Of a DNA stretch of 64,000 nt, positions 1 through 21,845 are shown piece by piece. The notes beneath the pieces are model-generated. The model did no database searches. It was given only the letters and a program-made list of their open reading frames with translations, and was not told where the DNA came from. The DNA is taken from the NCBI GenBank assembly GCA_009760855.2, contig WPIO01000001.1, positions 24,571,001 through 24,635,000 on the forward strand, written 5' to 3'. Position 1 is the stretch's first letter. Each line of letters starts with the position of its first letter. The stretch is from Cristatella mucedo. Lineage: Eukaryota > Bryozoa > Phylactolaemata > Cristatellidae. The position numbers and the translations under genes were made by a program.

Positions 1-10905
<10,905 letters not shown>

Positions 10906-11658
10906 TTGGACAGCATGCGCGCCGCCACCACACACATTGGGCTGCTGGACTGCGCGATCTGCTCTTGCTGCGGTGCCGTTGGTGCCCCCCCCCCGACCAG
11001 GCTCACCGATTGCACTGCTTGTCGTCGACGGCGAAGCCACCATCTCGTCGCACTCACGGGCTACAGGCCACTTCGACTGCCGGCGCCGCCTCCGGCCATC
11101 GGATCCGGCACTCTGGTTCTCTGGTCAGCACCAGCTCGTCGTCGTGGCGTCCGGCATGCCATGCGAGCTGGTTCAGCAGCTGCCACGTCGTAAGCAGCGT
11201 CATTCGTAGCTGGCGCTGACATGGTTTGCCGCTTTGTGGTCACATGTCACGCTGTAGCCATTCACCGTTTGCGACCGTATCCGCAAGTGTGCTACACTCG
11301 TCCTCCGAAGTGTTCTTTTCGCTCGGAAGAGAGCTGCTGTGGCAGCGCAGATGTCTGCGGCCACCTCTCGTTGTGAACATGCCACCTGAACACCCTGCCG
11401 CCATGGTCGGCACTCAGCCGAGTCGTGGCAGGGTGTAGCCTCTATGTGCCGCATGCCCGGCGGCCGGGCCGAGGAGGAGGACGGTGCTGGAGACTGGAGC
11501 TGCTGCTTGTGGCTCTCTGCCACGGTTGGCTGCTGCCATGCAGTGGCTATGTGCAGCAGCCGTGTGCCAGGCTGGCCAGTGTGCATGGACCATGCAGTGC
11601 CGATGGAGCATCTCGTGTGCTGCTGCGTGCCTCTCTGAATGCACACCTTCTATACTCT

Positions 11659-11659
11659 G

Positions 11660-11717
<58 letters not shown>

Positions 11718-11745
11718 CCCCTCCCTTTCTCTCTCTCTCTCTTTA
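11659..11745. repeat. (CT)n microsatellite
   Basis: About 55 bp of pure (CT)n, a CCCCCCTCCC interruption, then more (CT)n. It lies downstream of the B56 stop codon. Confidence 0.96.
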
Positions 11746-12723
11746 TATGTTTATTCTAACGTCTGCATGCTCATTCTTTTAGCCTGTAATACTTTTCCCT
11801 GAACCGGGTGGCCCTAGTGCACACCCAGAAGTGCTGCTGTCCGCTCGCTACTGCGGAATTGTGTAGTGTGGCACGCTGCTCTGTCTCACTGCATCCTATC
11901 CGCCGGCCCACTAGCCATGACTCTCATACTCGGGGCCTCCGCCACCCCTGCCTCTCTGCTGGCGGCAAGATAAAAGCGCAGCAGTGCACGCACAGTAGCC
12001 GTGGTGGTCTGCATGTTTGTGTGTACCCTGTCCACGTGCGTGTCAACGCACGGCTGTTAGCTTGTAAATTAACGTTCTTTATCGAGTGATTAATGCGTGT
12101 AACTGGACCTCGGTAGCTTACCGCATAGTGTCGTTTGTCCAGCCGCCATTCCATCGTTCTCTGCTTGTAAAGACTTACTCGTCTTTACAATTTTGCTTAT
12201 ATACATCTATACATATGACGTACGCCTGCTCAGGCTTTTACCTTGCTCGGGTGCACACATCCTTGAGTCTAATCCCCTGTTCGTGGTTAGGTGAGAAGTT
12301 ATTGAAATGGTACTGGGGGGGCCTCCTGTTTGTCAACCTTGGTGCGCCAGCCGTAGCCGATCTCACCTGCATGGTTATTGTGCAGATGTGGACAGGTCAA
12401 AGGCCGTCTGCTCTGGGAGTGACAGCCGAAAATTTTGCCTTCATCTGGACGACCAAATGTGCTGCGAGTTTATAGTTATAGTGTTTAGTTTTACTGTCAT
12501 TGCTTGTGAGCATGGTGGTGGTGGTGGTGGTGGTGGCAGGCCATTTAAGTGAACCCTGCATGAATTCACAGTGCACAAAACATTCGGAAGACGGTATTGG
12601 GTCAGCCCCACGAATTGTTCCTGTGAACAGCTATGTGCCATTTATTTACTTTTTGCAATGGTAGCCTAGTGGTTAACGTCTCAGGTCCTAGATCATCAAT
12701 GCAGTTTGGAGTCCGGTTGGTAA

Positions 12724-12872
12724 TGCCGAGCTGGTTTGGTCCAGCTGTTAAGGTGCTCGCCCCCCCCGACCAAGGTCTGGCTGAGGTCGTGGGCTCGAGC
12801 CCCGAGGCATATGTGAAGCGCCTGAATAGAGATTAAGTTATCTTGGGGCGCTATATAAATGAATTATATTTT
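12724..12872 (+). mobile_element. SINE family 2 (tRNA-like head, LINE A tail)
   Basis: Head GCCGAGCTGGTTTGGTCCAG with an A box and a GTGGGCTCGAGCCCC B box, then GTGAAGCGCCTGAATAGAG and GGGGCGCTATATAAATG. The 3' half matches the family A LINE tail. An unrelated tRNA-like stretch (TGGTAGCCTAGTGGTTAACG, about 12658) lies just upstream and may be a second, truncated SINE. Confidence 0.82.
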
Positions 12873-13251
12873 TAGAACAGTGTTTGTCAGGGCCGTACAT
12901 AACACTCTAACAGTTTTTTCCATGGATAGTACGTGCTATTTCCTAGTAGCTTATGCCTCAGAACTAAAGAAAATGGCTGTCATTCCCTTCAAAAATTGGT
13001 TTGCTACCGGGACAGTGATTATAAACATTAAGTTAACCCACTTGCTTTGAGAAACAAATGTGCATCGTATGGTTTATGTTTAGTCAGAAAGAAGAGCAAA
13101 TGAACCGGAATTAACTAGTATTGACTCTGAGTCATGTATGCAAATGGCGATTCAAAAGGAGTCAGAAATAAGTAGAAGTTCTACCCTCCAATTTGTCTAG
13201 ATTAATTCCAAAGATATGGACTTTTAGGGACAGTTTGTATTCCATTTTCGC

Positions 13252-13289
13252 GTGTTTCTATATGAGAGCTTGAATGAGCTGCGTATATC

Positions 13290-13329
<40 letters not shown>

Positions 13330-13363
13330 GATATACGCAGCTCATTCAAGCTCTCATATAGAA

Positions 13364-13412
<49 letters not shown>
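13252..13412. repeat. Perfect 41-bp inverted repeat around (TA)n, followed by more (TA)n
   Basis: Arms 13252-13292 and 13327-13367 are exact reverse complements (outer ends GTGTTTCTATATGAGAGC and GCTCTCATATAGAAACAC). The 34-bp spacer is (TG)n/(TA)n. The right arm continues into (CA)n then about 40 bp of (TA)n. The structure could form a cruciform or hairpin. Confidence 0.95.
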
Positions 13413-13415
<3 letters not shown>

Positions 13416-14329
13416 TTTTCAGTAATTTGATGCCCAGACAGCCGTGAATCACTGAAACGAAGCTGTTGCAATCCGTTTTCTTCGTCCTGTTCACTGTTTC
13501 TTGGCAAATTTATCACACTCAACGATCTTCTTTATCTGTTACTACCAGACGAAGATACCAGCTTTTGCCTTTGGCTCCGACAGCTGTGGAAATACATCTT
13601 AGAAGTACTTGAAAGCTGCTGGCCCATTGTCTAGAGGCGTGACAAATTACTTGATGAGGCCCAGCTTGATGAGCACTTCGGCTTCCACTTGATGTAGTTC
13701 CTCTCTACCGAGAACTCGGTCCGCTGTGGCCTGTCTGTTTTGTGATCGTGAACCTTAGTTTTTCGGCTGTCCCGTAGGCAAACAAAGCAGGGAGGGCAGC
13801 TTGGGGCAGTACTGCGTTTGGCTACATTATAAAGGTCGTCGTTGGCAAGGGCTTGCGATAGTGTCAAGCAGCTGCTCTTCAGTCAGAACTGAAATTATTT
13901 TGAATGCCGCCTGACTGCACTGACCTTAGGGCGTTAAAGGTTCCGTGGCGAGATTTGGCACGTGCACCGACTTTTAAAGCTGCTGTGATCCTAAAAGCTA
14001 TAACAATCCGACTTTGAAATTTCGAAATTGGTCTCACTGGTTTGGCCTGACAGCCAATAATGCACGAGAGCCCAGATCGTTGTGAGGCAGTAGAGCATTA
14101 TTAGTAATAGACCCAAAAAGCTTTCGTGTCTGCTATAAATGCTGTCGTTGCTGGCCAGCCGTCCTCATATCAATGTCTTCGTTCAAAGTGACATGGCCAG
14201 CCACCCAGCATGGGCTAGCATATCATAAGGAATGCTGTAGGCACCGATCTGCTTACTTAACAACAACTGTACAGTGTCCATTTGCCACAAATGAGCCATA
14301 TGGCTGCCCCTTCTAGCAGAATGATCGAA
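13413..14329. other. Intergenic stretch, nothing recognised
   Basis: No exon-like or element-like motif found. A minus-strand frame at 13631-13867 has no recognisable similarity. Confidence 0.45.
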
Positions 14330-15720
14330 ATTATAATAATAATAGTGCGTTGTTATAGCACCGTCGGAGAACTAAGTCTTTTTTGAAGGCACTTCACATA
14401 TACTGTATATATCAGCAAGCATACGCACATAAACGACGATTAACAAGGACCCAGCAAATGATGTGAGGAACTGGTGGGGTATTAGCTTCTGTTTCAATGT
14501 CGTCAAATCAGGCAATGTTGTGACGTCAGTTGGGAGTAAGGTCCAGTCTTTGGTAGCAAACAAACTAAAGGCGTAGTCTCCGAAGAATTTGAGGTTGGTT
14601 TGAGGCATAGCTAAGCGACTTAAGTCTGACGAGCAGGTATGATGCCTAGCCGGATTGGGGAGTAGTTCTAATAAGTAGGCAGAACCAAGGGAATTCAGGA
14701 ACCTAAAAGTTAAGTGACAAAACTTATGTCGATGTGCTGCTTGATGGGGAGCCAGTGGTCATCGAGAAGTGGTTTAACGTGGCAACTGGCGACGCTCACG
14801 ATAGGCAAGCCTGGCTGAAGAGTTTTACACCCGCTGTGGATGCCTCATTGCACAGGCCGGAAGACCTACAAGTAGTTAACTGCAGACGTTGAGACTGGAT
14901 ATCATGCATGCATGGACCAGTCTGGATCTGGTGTCCTTGTCTAGGCAGGACTGCACGTTTGCAATGTTACCTGGCTGAAAGTAGGTAGAGTTGAGTGTGG
15001 AACTAAGTGGTTGTCTTGTGAAAGGTCACTTTCGAACAGGACGCCCAGATTTCGTGCTTTACACTACGTTTGTTCGTAACTAGTAAGTTGCTTCCATTGT
15101 CATTCAATTTGCGAAAGTTTGTTGCTATCTAACTGTGAATCTTAGCAATACACGCGGCAAGAGAATTGAGAGAGTTTGATGTTCTGGAAGGCTGGTCGGA
15201 ATCAAAGCATAAGAATAGCCGCGAGTCATCTCCATAAAAATGAAAGCCTAGATTGTGCCTGGCGATTACATCTGTAAGAGGAAGAGTATAAACTTATTAG
15301 TGGACCAAGTACTGAGCCCTGAGTTACCAACTTCAGAGACTCCTCGAATGATTTTTGTCTGTTACCATCAATGCTCAAGTATACTTGGAACAGTATCTGA
15401 ACCACTGCATTGCAGTGCCAATGAGGCCCAGGCGAGATTCGAGGGGCTAGAGAAGGGCTTGGTGATCAAAAGTATCAAATGCTGCCGGAAAATTCAGCAA
15501 GAAGCAGAGAGAAATTCAGCATTGAACTTACTTGCTATATTTAAAGTCTATATAGGAGTTGAGCTGGTCTGCCACTGCTCGCTCTAGGTCTTTGATAGGA
15601 ATGGCAGCAGGGAGACTGGGCGAAAGCTGCTTAGGTTCTCCTAGTCTAGTGTTGCCTCCCTAATTCGTGGCTAGCAACAGCCTATTTGCAAGGTACAGGG
15701 ACAAGGCCTGATGCTTAGGA
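14330..15720 (-). mobile_element. LINE family A, 5'-truncated, minus orientation
   Basis: The plus strand starts with the reversed tail (AATAATAATAGTGCG). Reading leftwards along the minus strand gives PAAFDTFDHQAL (near 15460), a relic of the GSVLGP block (15300), HNLGFHFYGDD-like sequence (15240), and near the 3' end TNLKFFGDYAFS and TTLPDLTTLKQKL (14480-14600). It is frameshifted throughout. About 1.4 kb of the second ORF is covered, one of the two longest copies. Confidence 0.85.
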
Positions 15721-15800
15721 TATGTTTATTATAATAGTTGTGCATGGTAGCAGCAGATCTGTGCATCGCTGAAGGAGAACAGTGGGTATAAGGTCTGAAC

Positions 15801-15900
15801 CTGAGTCTTAGCCGGGAGGATAGGGTGCCTGCTCTTTTACGACCCAGGTCGTGGGTTCAAGCTCTACAGTCTGTGATCCTTTGACTCATGCTACGCCTGT
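15801..15900 (+). mobile_element. SINE family 1, 3'-truncated
   Basis: The head CTGAGTCTTAGCCGGGAGG and B-box region GACCCAGGTCGTGGGTTCAA are clear; similarity stops in the middle of the body near 15900. It lies between two family A LINE relics. Confidence 0.7.
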
Positions 15901-16015
15901 GCGTCGAGTTGCTGGACAGCAAGCACACGGCCGGTATGTAAAATATACTAATGCCAGTTATCGGCCCATATACTAATTAAAGCGAGAAAGTCCGTACTTC
16001 CGTCCGTCACGCTGC

Positions 16016-16065
16016 AAGATAATAATAATAATGCATTTGATATTGCACCCTAAGAGAATTCAATC
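16016..16065 (-). mobile_element. LINE family A tail remnant
   Basis: AATAATAATAATGCATTTGA followed by CACCCTAAGAGAATTCAA is the reversed 3' end of family A; nothing else of the element is recognisable here. Confidence 0.55.
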
Positions 16066-16179
16066 GCGTACTTCCGTCACTGGAAAAACGGTGCATCATG
16101 GCATGGTCTTCCGTGAACCACTATGACTATGAGTCAGCGAAGCAAGTCCAAAGGCAGTGAGCTCTCGCGTATGTGTGTG

Positions 16180-16294
<115 letters not shown>

Positions 16295-16339
16295 CTACGA
16301 ATACAAAATTGAGGAAGTCACGGAAACTCTTAGTCCCTG

Positions 16340-16490
16340 GGTCTGAGCTCAGGAGGTAAGGTGATCGCTCTTCACGACCTAGGTCGTGGGTTCGAGTTGT
16401 CCAATGGGCGATCCCTTATTGTCCACTGCAAATAGTGGTGATAGCCACGAAGGCTCTTCTGCCGCTATATAAATGAAGCTGTTAAATCAG
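16340..16490 (+). mobile_element. SINE family 1
   Basis: Nearly full copy: CTGAGCTCAGGAGGTAAGG, then GACCTAGGTCGTGGGTTCGA, the CCACTGCAAATAGTGG body, GGCTCTTCTGCCGCTATATA and AAGCTGTTAAATCAGC. It starts about 50 bp after the (TA)n tract ends. Confidence 0.85.
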
Positions 16491-16750
16491 CATACCTTGT
16501 TATTATCAGCCGGAGACTGGATAACAAGAAATGTTAGACGGCTGAGCTGTGAATGGCTGGAGTTGGTAACTACTTGCTAAGCAAACACAACTTGGAGATG
16601 AACTTCGAGGTAAGGTTGGTAGTGGCAGTCTTGAGTGCAGACGCTGAGGTGCAAGGAATCGAGGGAAGGGAGTCCAGTGGTTAGGCTACTGAGGGTCCGG
16701 TAGAGCGTTATTGCCTAGAGTAGAGGTGTTCAACCTGTGGGTTCTGACCC

Positions 16751-17809
16751 TGTTGTGTGAGCCTGCTGCTTCCCGGCCGCTGATATATGCCTGCCTGCGG
16801 CGGATGGTTGAACCAAGCAGCCTTTGACGTCAGCATGTGGCCCACCACAGATGCACTCACGTATCTGTGGTGAGTCAGCCCCAGCTCGTATATGTACCCC
16901 GCTGGGGAATAAAAGGAGTCTCGTTCACCGCTTACGTTCGCTCGCTCGTGTCTTCGTGTCACCGTGAGACTCCACTAGCGCTGCTGCCGCCGGAGACACA
17001 GTAACGTAACAACCCCTTTAGGCGTCGAATGACCCTTTCACAGGGGTCGCCTGAGACCATCAGAAAACACGCATTCCCACACTTTGCACAGCAGCGAGAG
17101 CGTCGTAGCATCGGAGAGCATCTCGGCGGCAAAGCGTGCGGCCCGAGAGAGCGGACGTCTTGGCCGCAGAGCTCAGCGACGAGAGCTTCTTCGAAGTGGA
17201 GAGCATCCGCACAAGCATGTCGGCCCAGAGCGCTGAGGAGCACCGCGAGATTGCCGTCAGCGGCGAGGTGGCAGTAGCCTGCGACCAGGCCCAGGCAGCC
17301 CATGAGAGTGACGTCTTGGCTGCGAGGCGCAGCAGCAGAAAGAGCGTTTCGGCAGCAGCGACATGCATCCGTGAGACCGACGTCTTGGCCGCCAAGCTCA
17401 GCAGCCCGAGCCTCGTAGCGGTAGAGAGCATCAGCGGCCGTCGAGAGCAGCGCCGGCCGAGAGCGTGTCGGTGGGGAAAAGCACCCGCACGAGCGCTTCT
17501 GCCCAGAGCGCTGACGAGCACCGCGAGATAGGGATGGGGAAGGGATGTTGTGTGAGCCTGCTGCTTCCCGGCCGCTGATATATGCCCCGCCTGCGGCGGA
17601 TGGTTGAACCAAGCAGCCTTTGACGTCAGCATGTGGCCCACCACAGATGCACTCACGTATCTGTGGTGAGTCAGCCCCAGCTCGTATATGTACCCCGCTG
17701 GGGAATAAAAAAGGAGTCTCGTTCACCGCTTACGTTCGCCCGCTCGTGTCTTCGTGTCGCCGTGAGACTCCACTAGCGCTGCTGCCGCCGGAGACACAGT
17801 AACGTAACA
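16751..17809. mobile_element. Small LTR (TRIM-like) element inside the hAT element
   Basis: Two direct repeats, 16751-17011 and 17546-17809, start TGTTGTGTGAGCC and end GTAACGTAACA. They differ at only a few sites (a CC/TG change and small length change near 16788, two extra A in the AATAAA run, a few substitutions). They flank 534 bp. A purine tract (GATAGGGATGGGGAAGGGA) ends exactly at the second repeat, as a polypurine tract should. ACCC borders the insertion on both sides (16747-16750, 17810-17813). No gag or pol is present. The usual primer-binding site after LTR 1 is missing; hAT sequence stands there instead. Confidence 0.78.
17091..17545 (+). other. GC-rich internal segment of the LTR element with ~110-150 bp repeats
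   Basis: A segment starting GACGTCTTGGC recurs at about 17153, 17308 and 17380, with shared pieces CCCAGAGCGCTGA and GAGCACCGCGAGAT. The plus frame from 17136 reads ADVLAAELSDESFFEVES and later TDVLAAKLSSPSLVAVES, so the repeats could descend from coding sequence. They do not stay in one frame, and no domain is recognised. Both the origin and any coding role are unknown. Confidence 0.6.
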
Positions 17810-18069
17810 ACCCCTTTAGGCGTCGAATGACCCTTTCACAGGGGTCGCCTGAGACCATCAGAAAACACGCATTCCCACACTTTGCACACAATAATTTTAT
17901 GGTTGGGGGCTGCTACAACATGAACTCTATTAAAGGATCACTGCATTAGGAAGGTTGAGAACCACTGGCCTAGAGGATGGACTCTCTGATCTTACCCATG
18001 TTGTGGACAAAGAAGGTAGAGAAGTATTTTGCTAGATCCCTGCCAGGATCACTAGATAATGTAGAGCTC

Positions 18070-18535
18070 AACGGATACAGAGCAATGCTCTTGCACTGAC
18101 CCACAAGGCCCCAGCTTCAGCCTCCTCGGGTCCTGTATGGACAATAAATTAGCTGTTTCATTCCTTCACTTAAAGACCGTTGGCGACAGAAGCTTTAGCT
18201 CTGCAGGTCTTAGACTGTGGAACTCGCTTCCACGATTGTTCCACATCGATTCACGAAACAACTTCTCTCCTGCTGCCGACTATGGCTCATCCTTTGCAGC
18301 GGTTCTGAGCTGCTACTTCCATGCTACTCACTACCTCAACTGCTCTCCTGACTCTGCTATGCTTCCCACTTTCTCTTCGTTGCGCGGCATGAAGTCTGTT
18401 GGCTACCGAATGCGTGCCGAAAGCCACTTAGGCTGTGAGTGCGTTATACAAAACTCTCCTGCGTAACACCCACATAGTCGTTATGGCTTTGTGGAGCTAC
18501 AGACGAAGATACATTACATTACATTAGAGCTGGCC
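18070..18535 (+). mobile_element. LINE family B 3' end with (ACATT)n tail
   Basis: KTVGDRSFSSAGLRLWNSLP is a non-LTR reverse transcriptase C-terminal motif distinct from family A (AGLRLWNSLP rather than APKAWNSLP). It is followed by the family 3' region and ends ATACATTACATTACATT near 18530. Confidence 0.85.
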
Positions 18536-18978
18536 ATGCAGCTACGTAAGCGGTGGATTAGAGTTTCGGTGAGTAATAAGAAGTAGTTTTCACCGAGCGG
18601 TCCCCTTTATTTGGCTATGAGTCGCTGCGTTACCTTAAGATAAGGATTTATCGTGTCTTAAGATGAATTGCATCCTCGTGTAAACTTCACTGCGATACTT
18701 TCGGCGCACCTGGAATTAAGCCTAGCCTGCAGGCTCCGACGTGACTCTTGCAATTCTAGTGCAGCCGCCTCTGTCGGTTTCCCTGCCGGCACTTCTTGTT
18801 TGAGCCACTTTTCGCTGCTAACCACCCGTATTCCTCTTTGACTGTTCTCTTACGTCGGCCACGCTTCACTTTTAGCTGAGATGCAGCCGCCGCTATCGCG
18901 CTGACACACCTCGGCGGCTCTAAGTGAGGGGGAGAGTCTCTGAGTTTTCTCGCCTTACGGCTTCCGCTAGGGAGCAGG

Positions 18979-19155
18979 TGAGCCGTGATAGCACACTAGG
19001 TAAGGCGGTTGCTTTCATGACCTCGGTCCCGAGGTCGTGGGTTCGATTCCTGCGGTGGGCGATTCTTTATCGCCACTGCAAGCGGCGGTGATAGCCGTAA
19101 ACGCTCTTCTGTCGCTATACAAAAAGAGGCTGTTTAATCAGCTAGGATTTATTTA
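18979..19155 (+). mobile_element. SINE family 1 (best-preserved copy)
   Basis: Starts GAGCCGTGATAGCACACTAG. A box and B box (GTGGGTTCGATTCC) are well kept. The body includes GCCACTGCAAGCGGCGGTGA and the end reads GCTCTTCTGTCGCTATACAA then GAGGCTGTTTAATCAGCTA and an ATTTATTTATTTA tail. The copy at 50303 is almost identical over its full length, so these two are the youngest pair in the window. Confidence 0.88.
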
Positions 19156-19551
19156 TTTAGGGCAGTAAGCGACGCCCGAAAGCTTGACGAGCACAAGCTT
19201 GGCGAGCACCGCAACTCATACGAGTACAGACACACAGGTGTACGAGTACACCTGTGTAAGCATGTGTGTATGTGTGTGCGAGGGCTCGAGTGACTCGTGT
19301 TTACAGGCTGATTATCGGCGAGCCCGAATGAATGGCACATTTCACGTTTCGCGTTATAAAAAAACATTGCAAATTCATGCTCCATAGACAGTATCGAATG
19401 AGGAATTCAGCAGCACGGATTTCACTATGTCGAAATTCTCCTTCCACGTATCATGATCTCCACTTCATCTCTCCTCACCCGATAGCCAATGAGAGTGACT
19501 TGATAGCTCAGCTCAGGTCTAACTGGGTTGTCGTGGTTTTCTTCCCCTTCA

Positions 19552-19645
19552 CTATGGAGGTACTTTGACTTACGAGTATCTCAACTAACGAGTTTTTGAG
19601 GCACGAGCCGCCGCCTCTCGGTCGCTTTCAGCTTTGAGTTGAGAG
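19552..19645 (+). mobile_element. Possible Tigger/pogo terminal fragment
   Basis: GGTACTTTGACTTACGAGTA, then CTCAACTAACGAGTTTTTGA resembles the staggered TACGAG repeats at the ends of pogo/Tigger-type elements known from other animals. The opposite end and a TA duplication were not found. Confidence 0.4.
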
Positions 19646-21701
19646 CTAACTGTTCTTGCGCTTGATTTTGTTCCTCGTGTTTCGAAGTTTGATTAATTTA
19701 GAGCTGCGACTTTGCTTTTCGAACGGCTAGCGGCGGCAGCCCTTAGCCGTGACGGATTGGCGCCAGAAATCGTTAGCGAGTGCAAATGGGTGTGCCAGCG
19801 TGGCAAGTAAGAGTGTGGAGAGAGGAACAGCGTGTGGTTACTAAGGCTCGTACGGGAAGGGCAGCGGAAGACGTTCCGACTACCAGGGCGCGACGTCAAG
19901 TGCGGGCCTGACGGGACCCTCCGCGACCGACTCGAGCGAGCCTTCGGGGTTTAGACCAACTACGGCTCTAAAGACACAATTTCTGATGGCGATATGGCGA
20001 TGGTTCACTAAAAATTTGCGTGGGCATCAGTACGACCGTGTCGACTGTTTGTTTGTTCATCAGGCTACGGCCACTCCGCAGCCGGGATGAGTGGGCGTGG
20101 TTTCTCCTGAAGGCCTAGTGTGCCTTCTTGGCCTCCTGAAATGGCCTCGTAGTCCGAAAAATTTGCCGACCTCTGGTCTAGTCCATTCTCAGCACGGTAG
20201 TCGGAGCAGCTAGGCCAAGTGGGCGATGTCCTTGTCTTAACCCTACTGGATACGCTGCATATCTACTTCTGCCATTCATTGCGAATATAATCGTTCAGTC
20301 AAGAAAGTGCTATGGTCGTGTGTGCCCTCGCGATCTAAGCTGCTCCTTGTCGGTGTAACCACAGTTTCGGGCAGTCTCATTGGCTAGGTCGCTGCTGTCT
20401 TAGAATCTGGGCTTAGATCTAGCTTGCACAGCGTTAATCTGGAGGGTGCTCCAAACAGAGCATCCCTGATACGTTCTCAATTGCACTTGGTTGTAAAAAT
20501 CGACCGTTGTTTTACTCTAAGTACTATTTAATTTAGTTGATCACTGGTAACTATTGGGTTTACAGCTAGACTTTCGTAGCGCCAACGGTACAGCCAGTGG
20601 GGCCAGTATTTTCACGGAGGAAGGAAACCAAAGATAACGAAACAATGGGGTATTCGCTCGCTTAGTAGAGTTGCATCGATGTCTACTCTTTGGCAACGAT
20701 TATGACCTGGCTGGAATGACGAAAGAACTTCCTGTGTGATGTGCTGACAAGGGTGCTCGGATGTAATTTAGGGAGCTGCTCTAGCGTCCGAGTCGACACA
20801 TGGGCACTGTTACATGTGGAACTTTGGCACCCATGCTTAACTTGGCTCCCTTTAGTTTTCTTGCGAGATCTAACACTAGCGTTCGATCTCCCTCCGGTCG
20901 CTGATTCATGGAAACAGCTTACTTGAAAGCGGTTAATAACCATTAAGTAGTGAGTCGTTTGTAGAGCAACCTAATAGAACTAAATCGCTAGACAGGCACT
21001 TTATAACTCGCTGCAATAGAAGCAATAATTAAGACCTGTGAAATGCACGTTATTATGCTTAGAATAACCTGAAAAGCTACTTGTCACTCAGCGCCACCGG
21101 TTAGTTGGACTTCTGACTTGTAACCTGCACAGGTAAGCACGCTTTTAGGTGAGATAGAATAATGCAAGGTCAACGCTGTAGGTGACACACGTCAGATCAC
21201 AGTTCCGGACTTTTGTTGCACACGATAGCATTAAATCTGCTTTCACCCACCGCTGACTGCATCTGCCTTTTGGGCCAATCAAAGGTTCCACTGTCAGTTA
21301 CTCTGAGGTACTTGCAGATGCGGCTAAAGCAAGCATTTGCCGTAACATCTGCTTATAATTAAATTCGGCCACGAAGCAAATAAAGCATCGAAGACCGGCT
21401 GCAAACAATTTATTCTGCAACTTACAACGCGATAGAAGGGTTATTGTTCTTCCTATTCGCTTCCAAACTAGACATGTTTTTCTGCAGGTTTCACCACAAG
21501 CTTCTGCTCCCGTGTAGTCCTCGAGCGTGCGGGTGGCCACTCTCCATACCACCCCCCCCCCCGCTCTTGCTTGCTTCACTCTCCTCCGACTCCAATCTCT
21601 TATATATCGGCATTTTGACGGCCCACGAAATGAAAGGGTTCCTGAAACGGATTTCGATTTTATAATAACTTTTCCGATAATAAAATAGCTTGCAACTCAT
21701 C

Positions 21702-21845
21702 CCCGAGTCTTAGCCTAGGGGCACGTGCTCCCACTTTACGATCCTTCCCGTGGGTTCGAGCCCTATGGTAGAATTATTCTGCAAGGGGATAGCCGCAACT
21801 GCTCTGGAGCCCACTATGTAAATAAGGCTTTTCAGCCAGCTAACT
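21702..21845 (+). mobile_element. SINE family 1
   Basis: CCGAGTCTTAGCCTAGGGG, B box GTGGGTTCGAGCCC and a shortened body; the tail reads GTAAATAAGGCTTTTCAGCC. It is more diverged than the copies at 18979 and 50303. Confidence 0.72.

Larger units (their letters stand above)
10906..13245. other. B56 3' flank, no further gene seen
   Basis: Sequence after the B56 stop is GC-rich to about 12000, with CCCCCCCC and (CT)n runs, then mixed. The 3' untranslated region should start here, but I saw no clear AATAAA within the first kilobase. Open frames on both strands show no domain. Confidence 0.5.
16721..17967. mobile_element. hAT element of SPIN/OposCharlie type, interrupted by an LTR element
   Basis: The ends read GAGGTGTTCAACCTGTGGG at the left and GGTTGAGAACCACTG at the right, inverted copies of each other and typical hAT termini. 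An exact 8-bp target duplication, GCCTAGAG, flanks the element (16713-16720 and 17968-17975). Without the insert it would be about 190 bp with no room for a transposase, so it is a non-autonomous element. Inner sequence such as CCTTTCACAGGGGTCGCCTG, AATAATTTTATGGTTGGGGG and GCATTAGGAAGGTTGAG strongly resembles, from memory, mammalian SPIN/OC3/URR1 elements. Confidence 0.88.

Noticed and set aside
16959-17726. 255-codon minus-strand ORF
   Set aside because: It runs across the LTRs, hAT sequence and the internal repeats, so it crosses several element borders; no domain is recognised.
19010-19060. tRNA gene, suggested by good A and B boxes in SINE copies
   Set aside because: The acceptor stem does not close and the same sequence recurs with a long non-tRNA body; these are SINE heads.
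20140-20180. Second hAT element, from TTTGCCGACCTCTG
   Set aside because: Only one end is seen; no inverted partner or target duplication was found nearby.
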